Below, piece after piece: positions 43,843 to 58,115 of a stretch of DNA of 64,000 nucleotides (position 1 is its first letter; each line of letters starts with the position of its first letter). A program made the position numbers and the translations under genes. The DNA is from Argentina anserina (taxonomy: Eukaryota; Streptophyta; Magnoliopsida; Rosales; Rosaceae), in assembly GCF_933775445.1 (NCBI RefSeq), contig NC_065878.1:17371395-17435394 (forward strand), in the 5' to 3' direction. The notes beneath the pieces were generated by a model. That model did not search any database, had not been told where the DNA came from, and saw only the letters and a program-made list of their open reading frames with translations.

Positions 43843-44064
43843 TCATCGATTACCTGAGCCACTGATCTGGCTGCAATAATTTTCACAAGCGATCTCACAT
43901 ATATGATAAGTTGCACCTTCTTCTTTCAGACACATCGGCATGCATGGCTTCGCACATTCTGAGAGTGCTTCAGTCACAAGCATGTTATTCGTGCATCCGA
44001 TAAGAACTACCACCCAAATCATTGTCAGAAGCTTCATTGGAACGATGGTTTTATCGGTCATCAT
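43843..44064 (-). CDS. Small cysteine-rich secreted peptide (thionin-like/hairpinin-like pattern)
   Basis: 73 residues from ATG 44064 (a second Met follows at once). Residues 10-32 are a hydrophobic signal peptide (LLTMIWVVVLIGCTN). The mature part is about 40 residues with six cysteines spaced C-x3-C-x3-C-x10-C-x3-C-x3-C (CAKPCMPMCLKEEG then CEIACENYC). The two symmetric C-x3-C-x3-C clusters suggest a disulfide-linked helical hairpin, as in plant 'thionin-like' peptides and alpha-hairpinins. Such peptides act outside the cell in defence or reproduction; the role here is unknown. A single exon with a TAG/TGA-bounded frame and no paralogue in the window. The signal peptide plus regular Cys spacing argue against chance. 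Confidence 0.65.
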   Translation of the reverse strand: MMTDKTIVPMKLLTMIWVVVLIGCTNNMLVTEALSECAKPCMPMCLKEEGATYHICEIACENYCSQISGSGNR

Positions 44065-45688
44065 ATTGATGATCTTTTGATGACTAGCTGTTCAAACTTT
44101 ATTCTTGACTTGTGAGCTAGCTAGGGATCTTGATCTTCTAGCAAATTAGACTTGAGGCGCTGTTGATAGATTGAAATTAGCTACATATCTGATATGCAAA
44201 GAATTCGTTGCTGTTAACAATTCAGTTTCGGGTTCTAACGGTTTGGAGCAAATCATGGTGAACCAAGAAACGTGAGGATATATAGGATTAGACATTCTAT
44301 ATAACTGGAGGTGTCCAAAGTTCGTAACAGAGATCATGAATTTAGTGTTCTCACAATTGTATCCTCTATTTTGTGTTTATTGTTTGTTTGTTACTTTGTT
44401 TTGTTGTTGTTACTCGCTACTACGTACTATTTCTTCATTAAAAAAAATTATGAAGAAAGTTCGCCTAAAACTGTTTTGTGAAGAAAGTTTACTGTGAATT
44501 TTACAATTAAAAAGTAAAGATATTTATTTTGTAAGGAAGTTCGCTATCTCAGTCTGTGTTGAGAAAAAAGACACCGAGTATGTAATGAACTAATGATTAA
44601 TACTTGCAACCCTACGAATCTCCTGCAAACCAAGGATAAAGATAATGCATTAATTTTTTGCAACCGGACTCGACATTGATCATGTGAAGGAGAGACCCTT
44701 CAACCTCTCTGACCATTCCATCAGGGAATTCACTCTCTCTTTCTCTTTTCTGTGGGTATAGAGAGAGGGGGAGGGAACAATCGAGATGAGTCCAAGTTTT
44801 CAAATATGTTTGTATTTCAGTGATGTTGAATTGTTGATGATCTCATACACTTGATACCAACTTACCAGGGAAATATTTGTCTTTGATTGGAATCTGTGTG
44901 CTTGCCTCTCATTGTTTGAGAAAGACACCAACCATATCTATGATTGCGTTTTGATGACAAAGATTATTTAGTTGATCAAGGAAACAATTATTGTTTAACA
45001 AGCTTTCCCTGTTCGTTTTCGATTAAAAATTATCAAGATAAAGATTTGGCCCATCAAAATGGCGCACTGATCGACACTGTTGCAAGCAGATAGAGGACTG
45101 ACATTGTTCTTGTAGCTTCTGAGTTTCTTGGAATAATACTTGGGATCCATTTCATATCTTTCCTACCTCCTAAGGTCTATCTGAATCAGAAACTAAGATA
45201 TGCTGTATAGTTGTTATAACACTAATGGCAAGAATACTAGTCATGTGCTGCTCTACATCCTTATTTTCTGTTTCAACTGAGGCAGCGTAATCCATATGTC
45301 TATTAGTATAGCTGACAGATATGAATTATGATTTATGAACCTCCAGTTGGAACATGATCGCAGACATATAGCTTACAGATATATATATTAGTTTTACAAC
45401 AAATTGCACTAGATAACATAGAATTCATATCTCACCAACGTCCTTGTGTACTTCCAACCTGCTGAAGCCCACACCGCCTCTGTTCATTTTCTTGTTACAG
45501 TCACATGCATAGTGGGTTCTCTTGATTTCCAAAAGAGTGAGCTTGTTCATAATTAGTAATTACATGACAAGAAGTCCCATTACTTCTCTTTGATTTATCA
45601 TCTCAATCATTTGTTAAGCCTCTCCCATACAGCAGCTACTTTACATGCATTCTAGAAAATGAGTTGCAGTCTCTCATATATCACCCTC
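44065..45688. other. Intergenic DNA
   Basis: Contains the probable promoters of the Cys-rich peptide (leftward) and the SAUR gene (rightward). No further gene is supported. Confidence 0.4.
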
Positions 45689-45698
45689 TATATATAAA
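45689..45698 (+). promoter_or_regulatory. TATA box of the SAUR gene
   Basis: TATATATAAA, 78 bases upstream of the chosen ATG. The intervening leader is CT-rich (CTCTCTCTCTATCTCTC), typical of a plant 5' UTR. Confidence 0.75.
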
Positions 45699-45775
45699 CC
45701 TTGAGTTTTCTTCCATATGCACACAGCACACTTAAACCAAACAAACATCCCTCTCTCTCTATCTCTCAAGTCTCA

Positions 45776-46237
45776 ATGTTGATCATGTTGGTCATGAAGG
45801 GCAAGTTCCTCAAAAAATGCTCTGGTGGGTGCAGAAAAGCTTGTTCTAGAGTACTGAAGTATGTGTCTGGGGATCATATTTGCAGTAGGGATATTAAGTG
45901 GTCCGGTTTGCAGTGCGAAGAGGACAACAATAATATCCCCAAAGATGTCCCAAAAGGTCACCTAGTGGTCTATGTTGGTGAAGAGTGCAAGAGATTTGTG
46001 ATTAAGGTAACCTTACTCAACCATCCTTTGTTCCGGGCATTGCTTGATCAGGCTGAGGAAGTGTTTCAGTTCGTCACCAACTCATCAAAACTCTGCATTC
46101 CTTGCAGCGAGTACACGTTCCTCAATGTTCTTCAGTGCATTAGCTCTGAATTCCGAGATCGAGGGTATTTGTTTTCTCTGAGGCGCTTGTTTTTCAGAGG
46201 CAACAAAAGATATGAGAGAAGATCTCCATTTATATAA
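45776..46237 (+). CDS. SAUR family auxin-responsive protein (SAUR71/72-like)
   Basis: Intronless, 153 residues. SAUR proteins promote acid growth by inhibiting PP2C.D phosphatases that act on the plasma-membrane proton pump. The SAUR domain spans about residues 50-125: DVPKGHLVVYVGEECKRFVI, then LLNHPLFRALLDQAEEVF. A Cys/Lys-rich N-terminus (GKFLKKCSGGCRKAC) and a C-terminal basic tail flank it. I start at ATG 45776, the first in-frame ATG after the TATA box; the frame is open further upstream but only with a TTG. Alternative starts at the next Mets (LVMKGKF) cannot be excluded. An earlier ATG at 45717 is out of frame and close to the expected transcription start. Confidence 0.93.
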   Translation: MLIMLVMKGKFLKKCSGGCRKACSRVLKYVSGDHICSRDIKWSGLQCEEDNNNIPKDVPKGHLVVYVGEECKRFVIKVTLLNHPLFRALLDQAEEVFQFVTNSSKLCIPCSEYTFLNVLQCISSEFRDRGYLFSLRRLFFRGNKRYERRSPFI

Positions 46238-47294
46238 ATCTCCATATTTCTTGTACATTGTGTAACAGAGCTCTCAATTGTAGTGCTCAGAAGTTAAGCT
46301 AGATCATCTGATTATATGGTTTCTCTCTAAACTCCAGATAAATTGTTTCAAGTGCAAGAAACTCCTTATTTCATAACAGGCAAAACAAGTACGAAGACTA
46401 TCAAGCTGCAAGGTAATTTAGCAAATTCATTAGCTCGAATTAATGTGAACAGAATAGGGGCATTGGTCAATTGATGCTAATCAGGAACGAACTATTATTG
46501 TCTCACCAGAATAACTTCTCTAATAGAGAAGTTATGAGTCATAATAAAACACAAAGCAGACCATTCTATGTGTAAAACGCAATCAACTTCTAAGTAAGGC
46601 TAGCTTAGCTTGTCCATCCTACGGTCATGAGTTTGAAGGTTCCTTTTGGTTATATGCTATATGCTACAAGTTTTCCCAGAATCCCAATAAATTTCTCACA
46701 TGTTAAAACTTTTCATTGTTGGTTAGGCACCAGCCTCACGCCCTCACTGCTTGCTTAGGATGCAAAACTAGGCAAATTCCCACCTAGTTGGATAGGGTTT
46801 GGTATTAGATCCTTTCCGGTTTTTGCCAGTGTAGACCTTCCTTAAGTCCAAGCTTCCTTCTGGAATTTAGATGACCTATAAGGCTACAAATTTGGTGCTT
46901 TCCTAGGCCAATTGCAATCAGAACTGCGCATGTAACTGAGTACCCTTTCTCAATTGTAAAAGATTTTCAACCATGCTTACATGACACGCTTATCAACTCT
47001 CTTCAGTTGTTCTTGAGAAGCTTAGTGCATCAAATCCTCATTCAATGAATAACTTGTATAACGTAGGTAGTAAATTGTGAATGATTAACCGAGTACGTAG
47101 TCTACTTTCTTGTGTAAAACTGTCTAAGTTTTAAACTAATCATACTCCTGGAAGAATTCTTGCCGATAACGATATTAACTGAATTAACCAGAAACTTTGG
47201 AAACATACAGACGTGAATTATCTTCTTCAGCATTTTCTGTATTTATGTAAGATGTATAATTCAAGGCCTTCTTGTGACAAGGACGCCAACAACA

Positions 47295-47328
<34 letters not shown>

Positions 47329-47414
47329 AGAAAAGGGTTTAGGAGTCTAAAGCTGCAGCTGCCACGATTACATTGGCAGAAAATCGCAAGAAAACCAACT
47401 CTACCACAGAAATA
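46238..47414. other. Intergenic DNA with a poly-C/poly-A tract
   Basis: SAUR 3' flank followed by AT-rich DNA. A run of about 20 C (47299-47318) followed by 11 A is the only notable simple repeat. No gene seen. Confidence 0.5.
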
Positions 47415-50610
<3,196 letters not shown>

Positions 50611-50716
50611 TTATGTTGAGACTGAAGAGAAAACAGAACTAAGCACAAAGGGAGGATGTTGGTTTTTTTTTTCTCGAGGTATTTATAGTGTTGGTAATTG
50701 CTATAATGTTTTTTTT

Positions 50717-50719
<3 letters not shown>

Positions 50720-50762
<43 letters not shown>
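50720..50762. repeat. GA/CT microsatellite in the adenosine kinase 5' flank
   Basis: About 21 GA repeats preceded by a T10 run; on the gene's strand it is a CT repeat about 140 bases upstream of the ATG. Confidence 0.95.
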
Positions 50763-50766
<4 letters not shown>

Positions 50767-51300
50767 AGCCTATGAAAAGGAGGAAAAAATTTATTCCAAA
50801 TTTGAGAATTGTGTACAGAGTGAGTGGGTTGTTTGGTTAACGTGACACTTCACCAGTTCACGATTTTACCTCCAGTTCATCAGGTCTTGTTTGTTCTCAC
50901 TTCTCAGAGTTGCTTTATTTTATCTGAACTAATTTTGTACAGTATTTCTTGTTATTGTTCATGAAAACCTTCTTAATCTTGTTATTGCTTAATGTAGCAG
51001 CTATTGTATTGATCAATTGTGGGTTCTTCTTGATTAAGACCTTAGCCAAATCACCTTCACCTACTACCAAGATGCATTTTGTTCATTTTGTTTTTAAAAT
51101 CAGATTTTAGAAGGTAGTTCATTCAATCAAGCAAGCTAAGTTAATATATTCAAAGATTGAACATTTTGCACAAACTAATTAAAGTTTATGAAGACGAAGT
51201 CCACCACTTCCATTGCTCTACACTCGGTCTGTGTGGAACCTTAGAATATGCACAACTAATTTGCAAGTTACAATCCGTAGCAATGCAAGGTTTATTAAGT
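50763..51300. other. Intergenic DNA upstream of adenosine kinase
   Basis: AT-rich; no gene seen. Confidence 0.4.
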
Positions 51301-51309
51301 TAGAATAAA

Positions 51310-52385
51310 GAGTTTTTTTCACCAACAGTCCCTCAACTCTGGTGTACCTACCAATGTGATACCTCAACTCTTAATCGTACCAATGTGATACCCAGACTCT
51401 AGTATTGCTATCATTGAAGTACTTCCGTCCGTTTTTTTCAACTTCTCCGTCATCTTGGTGACGTGGGAAGTATGTGAGCCCCACAAAGAGGGTTAAAAGA
51501 TAAAATTAACTTCATCTGAGAAGAGCAATGTTTTTCCCGCCCTTTATCTTGAGAAAGACACCAAATAATTCCAATTTTGGCGCCAATTTTCCCTCCATAC
51601 TCCTTAATTTGTGTTTCTTATCTAAACTAAAGAACTACCGCCAACCAGTCGACTACAATCTGATAAAACCTAGATCAATCTCATTTTCTATTTTTACCCT
51701 ATCACTTGTTAAACTAACAGAATAAATATAGAAATTTATATGGAACATCTCATTTCCACAATCTCATAAGAATATAGAAACACATAACTTAACGAAATTC
51801 AAATACATGTTTAAGTACCATTAGTTTTTACAAGCACAAATCATGGCAGATCAACATAAAAGGTGGCAACTAATGGTACTTAAACATGTATTTGAATTTC
51901 GTTAAGTTATGTGTTTCTATATTCTTATGAGATTGTGGAAATGAGATGTTCCATATAAATTTCTATATTTATTCTGTTAGTTTAACAAGTGCTACGGTAA
52001 AAATAGAAAATGAGATTGATCTAGGTTTTATCAGATTGTGGTCGACTGGTTGGTGGTAGTTCTTTAGTTTAGATAAGAGACACAAATTAAGGAGTAAGGA
52101 GGGAAAATTGGCGCCAAAATTGGAATTGTTGGGTGTCTTTCTCAAGATAAAGGGCGGGAAAAACATTGCTCCTCTCAGATGGGGTTAATCTTATCTTTTA
52201 ACCCTCTTTGTGGGCCTCACGTACTTGCCACGTCACCAAGATGACGGAGAAGTTGAAAAAAAACTGACGGAAGTACTTCAATGATAGCAATACTAGAGTC
52301 TGGGTATCACATTGGTACGATTAAGAGTTGAGGTATCACATTGGTAGGTACACCAGAATTGAGGGACTGTTGGTGAAAAAAACTC
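51310..52385. mobile_element. Foldback MULE-like element with 515-bp inverted arms
   Basis: Two arms, 51310-51824 and 51870-52385, are inverted copies of each other with few differences, separated by a 45-bp loop. Ends GAGTTTTTTTCACC/GGTGAAAAAAACTC are flanked by a perfect 9-bp duplication TAGAATAAA (51301-51309 and 52386-52394), as for Mutator-like elements. The same short ORF (starting MFFPPFILRKTPNNSNFGAN) appears on both strands because of the palindrome and is not a gene. A transcript across it would form a long, nearly perfect hairpin. Confidence 0.92.
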
Positions 52386-52394
52386 TAGAATAAA

Positions 52395-52865
52395 TCATCA
52401 TTAACTTTTCTGTGTCAACATCAATTGGACTTGATTTATAAAAATAAAAATCTCAAGTTTGGTCGGTCAAGTTCTCAGTGAGTTGAATTTTCTAAGACAA
52501 GATTTTATTATTAATTAAGAACAGTTATACAGCTACCGAATTTTATGCGCACCAGAGATTGAGGTTTTCTTATAGGTTCATCACAAATCACGACTATAGA
52601 GACATAATTTAGTAATAAAAACACTTCTATTCTTTTTGCTGGGTATAGACACATTTGTGCCTTCTTGTCTATAATACACTTTTGTGATCAGTTGAAGATC
52701 AACTTTTACAAAAAAAGTAACAGGGTAAGAAAAAAAAGTAAAAAAAAAAAAAGAAATGAAAAAAAAACAGACTCTTTGCTTCAGTTTCAAGGCTTTTAGC
52801 CTTGTATAGACACAATTAGAAAATGAAAATTTAATAAAACCAATTTCAGCCAAAAGCAGTACTCT
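52395..52865. other. PAL 3' flank
   Basis: AT-rich DNA with A-runs at 52735-52770; includes the PAL 3' UTR on the minus strand. No gene. Confidence 0.45.
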
Positions 52866-55800
52866 TTAAGATATAGGCAGGGGGGCACCATTCCACTCCT
52901 TCAAACACTCCAGCAGAGGATCAATCAGCTTTCCGGCGCAGATTGCGTTGAACACCTTGTCACATTCTTCTCCAGGAGACTTGATTTTCTCACCAGTCAA
53001 CAAATTAGTCCCCAGTTCCTCCCTCACAAACCTGTACAAGGGATAAGACCTGCATTCTTTGATCCTGTTAGCAATCTCTGCGTTACCATTCTCAATTTCG
53101 GCCCTGGCATTGTCGACTTCTTTTGGCAAGACATTCTTCAATTCCTCTTCGAAAGCAGCAATCTTGTGAAAGATGGAGGTGTTTGTGATCTTCTCTTTGT
53201 CACCATTCTTCAAAGCATGTTCAACTAGCTCTGCCCTTAGTTTTTGCATCAAGGGGTAGGTAGCAAGGCAGGGATCATCAATGTAGGAGAAAAGGTACTC
53301 ACGATCCACGACTGAGAGCAGATGTTTCTCGGAGAATCGAGAAGGGTGAAGCTCACCGTTGGAGGCAACTGTCAAGGTCCTCCTTGCCACATTACTTACA
53401 GTGTTCTTGACAACACTCTTCAAGTTCTCCTCCACATGCCTGAGATCAACAGCTTGGCACAATGCAACTAGGAATGTGGATGACATCAACTTCAAAATGT
53501 CGACAGCCTCAGATGTTTTCCTAGAGGAGATCAGTCCCAAGGAGTTGACATCTTGGTTGTGTTGCTCAGCACTTTGGACATGGTTGGTCACAGGGTTGGC
53601 AAGGAACTGAAGCTCAGAGCAGTAAGATGCCATTGCGATTTCGGCACCTTTGAACCCGTAGTCCAAACTTGGGTTGCTGCCACCGGAGAGGTTGGAAGGC
53701 AAGCCATTGTTGTAGAAGTCATTGACAAGCTCAGAGAATTGTGCAAATATGAGTTTTCCAATAGAGGCAAGGGCGAGTCTGGTGTTGTCCATGGCAGTAC
53801 CAATTGGGGTTCCTTGGAAGTTTCCACCATGTAAAGCCTTGTTCCTTGAGACATCGATCAATGGGTTATCGTTGACAGAGTTGATCTCCCTCTCAATCAT
53901 TTTGGTTGAAGATCTGATCACCTCAATCAGAGGGCCTAGCCATTGTGGGGAGGTTCTTAGAGCATATCTGTCTTGCTTAGGCTTTTGAAGAGGATCCATT
54001 TCATGAACCTTTTTAGCCTCTTTTACATATGAACTCCCATCAAGAATGTGCTCCATTATGGCTGCAGCTTCAATCTGGCCAGGGTGATGCTTCAATTTAT
54101 GTGTCAAGTGATCTGTAAACTCTGGCTTTCCTTGCATAACTTCAGCGAAAATCGCTGACATGATCTCAGCTAGAACAGCTAGAGTGTTAGCCTCAAACAA
54201 CACCACAGAAGCCATACCAGACCCAACAGCAGTACCATTCACCAAAGCAAGTCCTTCCTTGGGTTGCAATTCAAAGAAGTCACCCTCAATTCCAGCCAAC
54301 TTAAATGCCTCAGCTGGCGTCAGGGTCTCGCCGTTAGGACCGATGGACTTTGAGTTGGGCCTGCCAATCAAAAGTCCGGCAATGTACGAAAGCGGAACCA
54401 AGTCACCGGACGCCGTGATGGTGCCCCGGAGAGGAAGGCACGGGGTGATGTTGCCGTTCAGAAGTTTGGTAATGGCTTCCAAAATTTCGAACCTAATCCC
54501 CGAGTAACCTTGGAGGAGGGTGTTGATCCTCACTAGCATCGCCGCCCTTGTTGCGGTGTGAGGCAATTTGTGATTAGAGTCTAAGCTGCTGCCAAAGATT
54601 CCGGCATTCAAGAATCTGTCCAACCAAAATAGCAATGACAAATAAGATTACTTGAGCCGCAAATAACAAAATCAAGAAAACTTCAAAAGATAAACATAGC
54701 ATCAGATGATATCATTTGTAACATTCTTTCCATAGTAACCAATCATGTGAATGATGTGATTAAGTTTTCAGAAACCCGAAACAGATTTATAAGGTGAAAG
54801 TATGGAACCACGCCACTGAGTTTGATGACTTTGATCCATACAGGACCAGAAAGTTTTTTTTTTTTGGGATCGAATGAGAAAGTGTTTTCTGATCCAAGTA
54901 TTTTTGGAACGTAAGGTACAATGTACATATTCGCTTGTATTTGTATGGACATGTTTGATCATTTTTATTTTTCTATTTCTTTTGTCAGGTAACCAAAAGT
55001 ATTTGATTCCCAACCTGATTGGTTATATGGGCAGTGTGTATTGATTTGGGAGGGTCTGTTGGCTTCCCAAACTTTGGTGGGTGGGGAGAGTATTACTGGA
55101 AATCATGCTAAGTGGTCACCCCCTGCTAATATTAGGTACCTTGAAACTTAATTGTGATGCATTAGTAGTTGGTCAAGGTAATAGGATTGGCATAGGTGGA
55201 GTGATTCGGGGTAGTGATGGGAAGTTATTGGTGGCTGTGGGGGAGAGGTTAGTGAGCAGATTGAGTCCTTGTGCAGCTGAGTTGTAAGGTTGGGACCGGC
55301 CTGTGTTTAATCTGATTGTCTAGAGGCTGTTAGAATGGTTAACGGAGATGAGGATGAGTTGGCAAGCTTATGAGGGTGTCTTGATTGAAAAGGTCCGCAT
55401 GTTATTGGATACTCTTGGGGTTAGAAGACTTTCTCATGTTTTACGGAGTGGAAATGGTGTTGCTCATGCTATAGCAACGAGGGTTAGGGATTGGGCCAAG
55501 CTGTAACTACTTCTACTATTAAATTACTGTTAGTAGTTTAGTTCAGTCAAGTAACTTTATGTTTAATGTTTTTTTTTAAAGGAGATATGACAAGATGTTA
55601 AGACTGTTTCGTTCCTAAATAGTTATGTACGGAAAACTTCAACGAATGAATAGAGAAGAACAATACATAGAGATATATATACCCTCACCTGAACGGCATG
55701 ATTAATGTAACACTTACCTATAATATAGATTATGGTTATCAAATTATGTTATACGCGTTTAAGTTTGATAAGTTACTATTGCCAGAGATTAATTACTTAA

Positions 55801-56227
55801 TTAAAACAGAAGAAGCAGTTTTTCACCTAATGAGTTCTCTCTGTAGAGCTCCTCCGTTTTTGGTTCTCCGGTGGGAGGTTGCACCAAACCCGGTGGTGAC
55901 ACCGTAGCTGTCTGTACCCTTCCCCATTGAGTCCATCACCCAGTCACTGCTGGCCTTCACCCCAGCCCGCTTCTCCTCCGAGAGCTCCACGAGCACGCCA
56001 CAGTCGTGGTTGGCAATCGCAGCCACTTGCCCTATCGTCAGGCTCTCCCCTCCCAGCTTCACCACCGGCTTCCGGTAATCACTCACCATTTTCTTCAGCT
56101 CGTCCAGGTGGCTCCCCTTCAGTGCCTCCGCTGCCATGTTCCAGTTCAAGGGGTCATGTAGTCCTCCTCCTTGACAAAATGACTCAACTTCTGCCGCGGC
56201 CCCGTTGTAGTTTCCGTTTAGCGCCAT
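52866..56227 (-). CDS. PAL: Phenylalanine ammonia-lyase
   Basis: Deaminates L-phenylalanine to trans-cinnamate, the entry step of phenylpropanoid metabolism (lignin, flavonoids); a cytosolic tetramer. Exon 1 56227-55827, intron 55826-54616 (1211 bp, GT-AG), exon 2 54615-52866; 2151 nt, 716 residues, normal for the family. The intron splits the Arg codon of ELIRFLNAG, the conserved PAL intron position. The Ala-Ser-Gly triad forming the MIO cofactor is at residues 202-204 ([18 protein letters not shown]). The catalytic Tyr is at 108 ([11 protein letters not shown]). SSNDNPLID-type and FQGTPIG motifs follow; it ends GAPLPIS. I start at MALNGNYNG; the frame is open upstream but without a plausible Met. 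The intron contains an RNase H-like fragment on the opposite strand. Confidence 0.97.
55110..55505 (+). pseudogene. RNase H-like (RVT_3) fragment inside the PAL intron
   Basis: On the plus strand, antisense to PAL, the sequence encodes KWSPP, then [17 protein letters not shown] and [14 protein letters not shown] with the catalytic Asp, then [27 protein letters not shown] and [17 protein letters not shown], the order of a plant 'RNase H-like' domain (Pfam RVT_3 from memory). Frameshifts and stops interrupt it. Such domains come from LINE elements or from the large family of host RNase H-like genes. No reverse transcriptase part is present, so only a fragment was inserted or survives. It must be spliced out with the PAL intron. 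Confidence 0.8.
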
Positions 56228-56433
56228 GAAGTTATAGTATATATATAAACTAGAGATAATTAACACCGAAAACTGTAGAGTAGGCGATCGAAGAAAGCCG
56301 AGGCGTTAGAGGCGAAGCAAATGCCGGAGAGGGAGGCGGGTTTTTTTTGCCGGTCGGAGAGATTTTATGATTTGTGAAATGATCAAGGAGAGAGTGAAAA
56401 TCTTTCCTGAGTTGTTCAACAATAATGGGATTG

Positions 56434-56485
56434 TTTTTATAGGCCGGAGGAGAGTGCGGGGGTGGGTAGGCCGATGGGTTAGTTG
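56434..56485 (-). promoter_or_regulatory. PAL core promoter: TATA box and AC-like elements
   Basis: On the minus strand CCTATAAAAACA has its TATA at about 56442-56435. Just upstream, CCTACCCACC (56470-56461) and CAACTAACCC (56485-56476) resemble the AC/PAL boxes bound by MYB factors that control phenylpropanoid genes. An ACACGTGG G-box-like site lies at 56538-56545. Spacing to the ATG (about 210 bases) is normal. Confidence 0.6.
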
Positions 56486-56731
56486 AAAACCGCACGAGGC
56501 CGTCCGATCGTTACGGAATGGACGGTGGATGGGAGCAACACGTGGGGAATTAGTATATTAGGTGGGGTTCAAAAACGCGGTGTTTTACTTGTCAAATGAG
56601 AAAATGTGGAAAAGGGGGGTTGGTGAGGGAAGAGGAAGGGCACGAAAGCAGCACGTCATATTGTTTCTTTTACTTTTGGAGTTTAAAGATGATTGAGTTA
56701 CTATATATAGATATATGAAGTTGGAAATGAC

Positions 56732-58107
56732 CTCAGAAGCTCGGATAAGACACTCGCGTCGGACGTGTTCTGACACGAACACGTCAAAATATGCATGGAC
56801 ACGCGTATTTTATTTACATACATAATGGACATATAAATATTTTTCACGGACACGTAAACGAGATACACTGGCTTGAACTCCTAAATTTGCATCAATCGAT
56901 TATCTTCCTCTGAATTCTCAAACGTTTATAAGGATACCAATAATTTCGAAGTAGCAATTAAAAGACAACATAACGTCTGGATTTGAAATTTATCAGGGCT
57001 TGATTTAAGTGCCTGGGTTTTGGAATCTTTGGGTTTTGGTAGGTTTGAAACTCCGCAGTTGAGAAGGATATAGTCGAGAGAGGGGGTGGGTGTTTAGGCT
57101 TAAAATAATACTCCGGTATCATCTAAACTCTTTAGGCTCGTGAACCGGTTATTTGGGGAAAATCTATCATGGAGCAAGATTACCTGCCGTATTGGAATGG
57201 ATTTAGGGGACTAATGATGTATAGAATCTGAGTTGAATAAAAAAGGTGAATCCAAATCAACTAAGAGGTTCTCAAGACTTGATCCGCAAGAAAGAACAAT
57301 TTGTGTTCTCTATATAAAGGGGTCGAATGTGTGGAGTAACACACACAACGTCAAACAAACTATCGCGCAACCGTATAGTCAAATCTCCCCACGGAGTAAA
57401 AGTCCGATTTACTTCGGCAACTAAGTCTCCCATTGAAGCGGAGTTACCCAGATATACGCCTCGCGCTGCATGTAGCAACAAGTCCGATTAACCTCGGCAA
57501 TTATAGTCAAGTCCATCGAATCGCTAGCCTAGCTTCTAGCAAACACAAAAGTCTGCACTAGTCAGCAATTTCCTACAGCGAGAGAGTCCCGCTATCAACG
57601 ACACATTATAAGCTCTGCTTTTCTCCAAGCGGTCTAAAGTAAGATCGGCCATCTGCTTTTCTTCTTCTTCTTCTGTTTAATCCTTTGTAATTTGGTATAT
57701 GTAGGTCGAAATTAAGTAGCGGCTAGTGGTTGTGGCTAGTGGTTGTGGTGTTGAAGAGTGAAGACTATGTGAGCCTATGAGGCTCTCAATAATGAGGGAG
57801 AAAGGAAAGGAAATAAGAGGTGTTAATCCATAATGGGGTTAATTATACTGATTATACCAATCACCCGCGTGGGGTTATTCTCATATTAAATTAAATTTAT
57901 AACCCTAGATTTAATTCATTGATTGATGGTTCTCTGTCAAATTCAATGTTACATATGTGATTTTATTTAATATATATATATATATATATATGTAATATAT
58001 TTAAAAATAACGTGTTCACTAGATATCCGTGTTTAAAAAAAAAATTAATATGTCATGTTAACATATCAAATGTATCCAATACAGACACGGGTGTCCGTGC
58101 TTCATAG
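56732..58107. mobile_element. hAT-like element of the 'GTTGCACGGACACG' family, copy 2 (1376 bp)
   Basis: Left end CTCAGAAGCTCGGATAAG; right end read inward CTATGAAGCACGGACACC; flanked by a perfect 8-bp duplication GAAATGAC (56724-56731 and 58108-58115). Ends carry the family's ACACG-rich subterminal repeats. The middle (about 57000-57950) is unlike copies 1 and 3: it contains a TATATAAAGGGG promoter-like box at 57310, a long non-coding leader-like stretch and a T-rich end, possibly a solo LTR or another insertion. It starts about 500 bases upstream of the PAL ATG. Confidence 0.8.
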
Positions 58108-58115
58108 GAAATGAC

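Noticed and set aside
44612..44803. 63-codon minus-strand ORF
   Set aside because: No signal peptide, motif or recognisable homology; flanked by AT-rich DNA.
45701..45775. N-terminal extension of the SAUR protein
   Set aside because: The upstream frame begins with TTG, not ATG, and lies immediately after the TATA box; the first in-frame ATG is at 45776.
46590..46720. Possible SINE or tRNA-like sequence ('CATGAGTTTGAAGGTTCC')
   Set aside because: Only a weak B-box resemblance, no A box, tail or target duplication found.
51528..52166. Two similar 65-codon ORFs on opposite strands
   Set aside because: They are mirror images in the arms of the foldback element, not genes.
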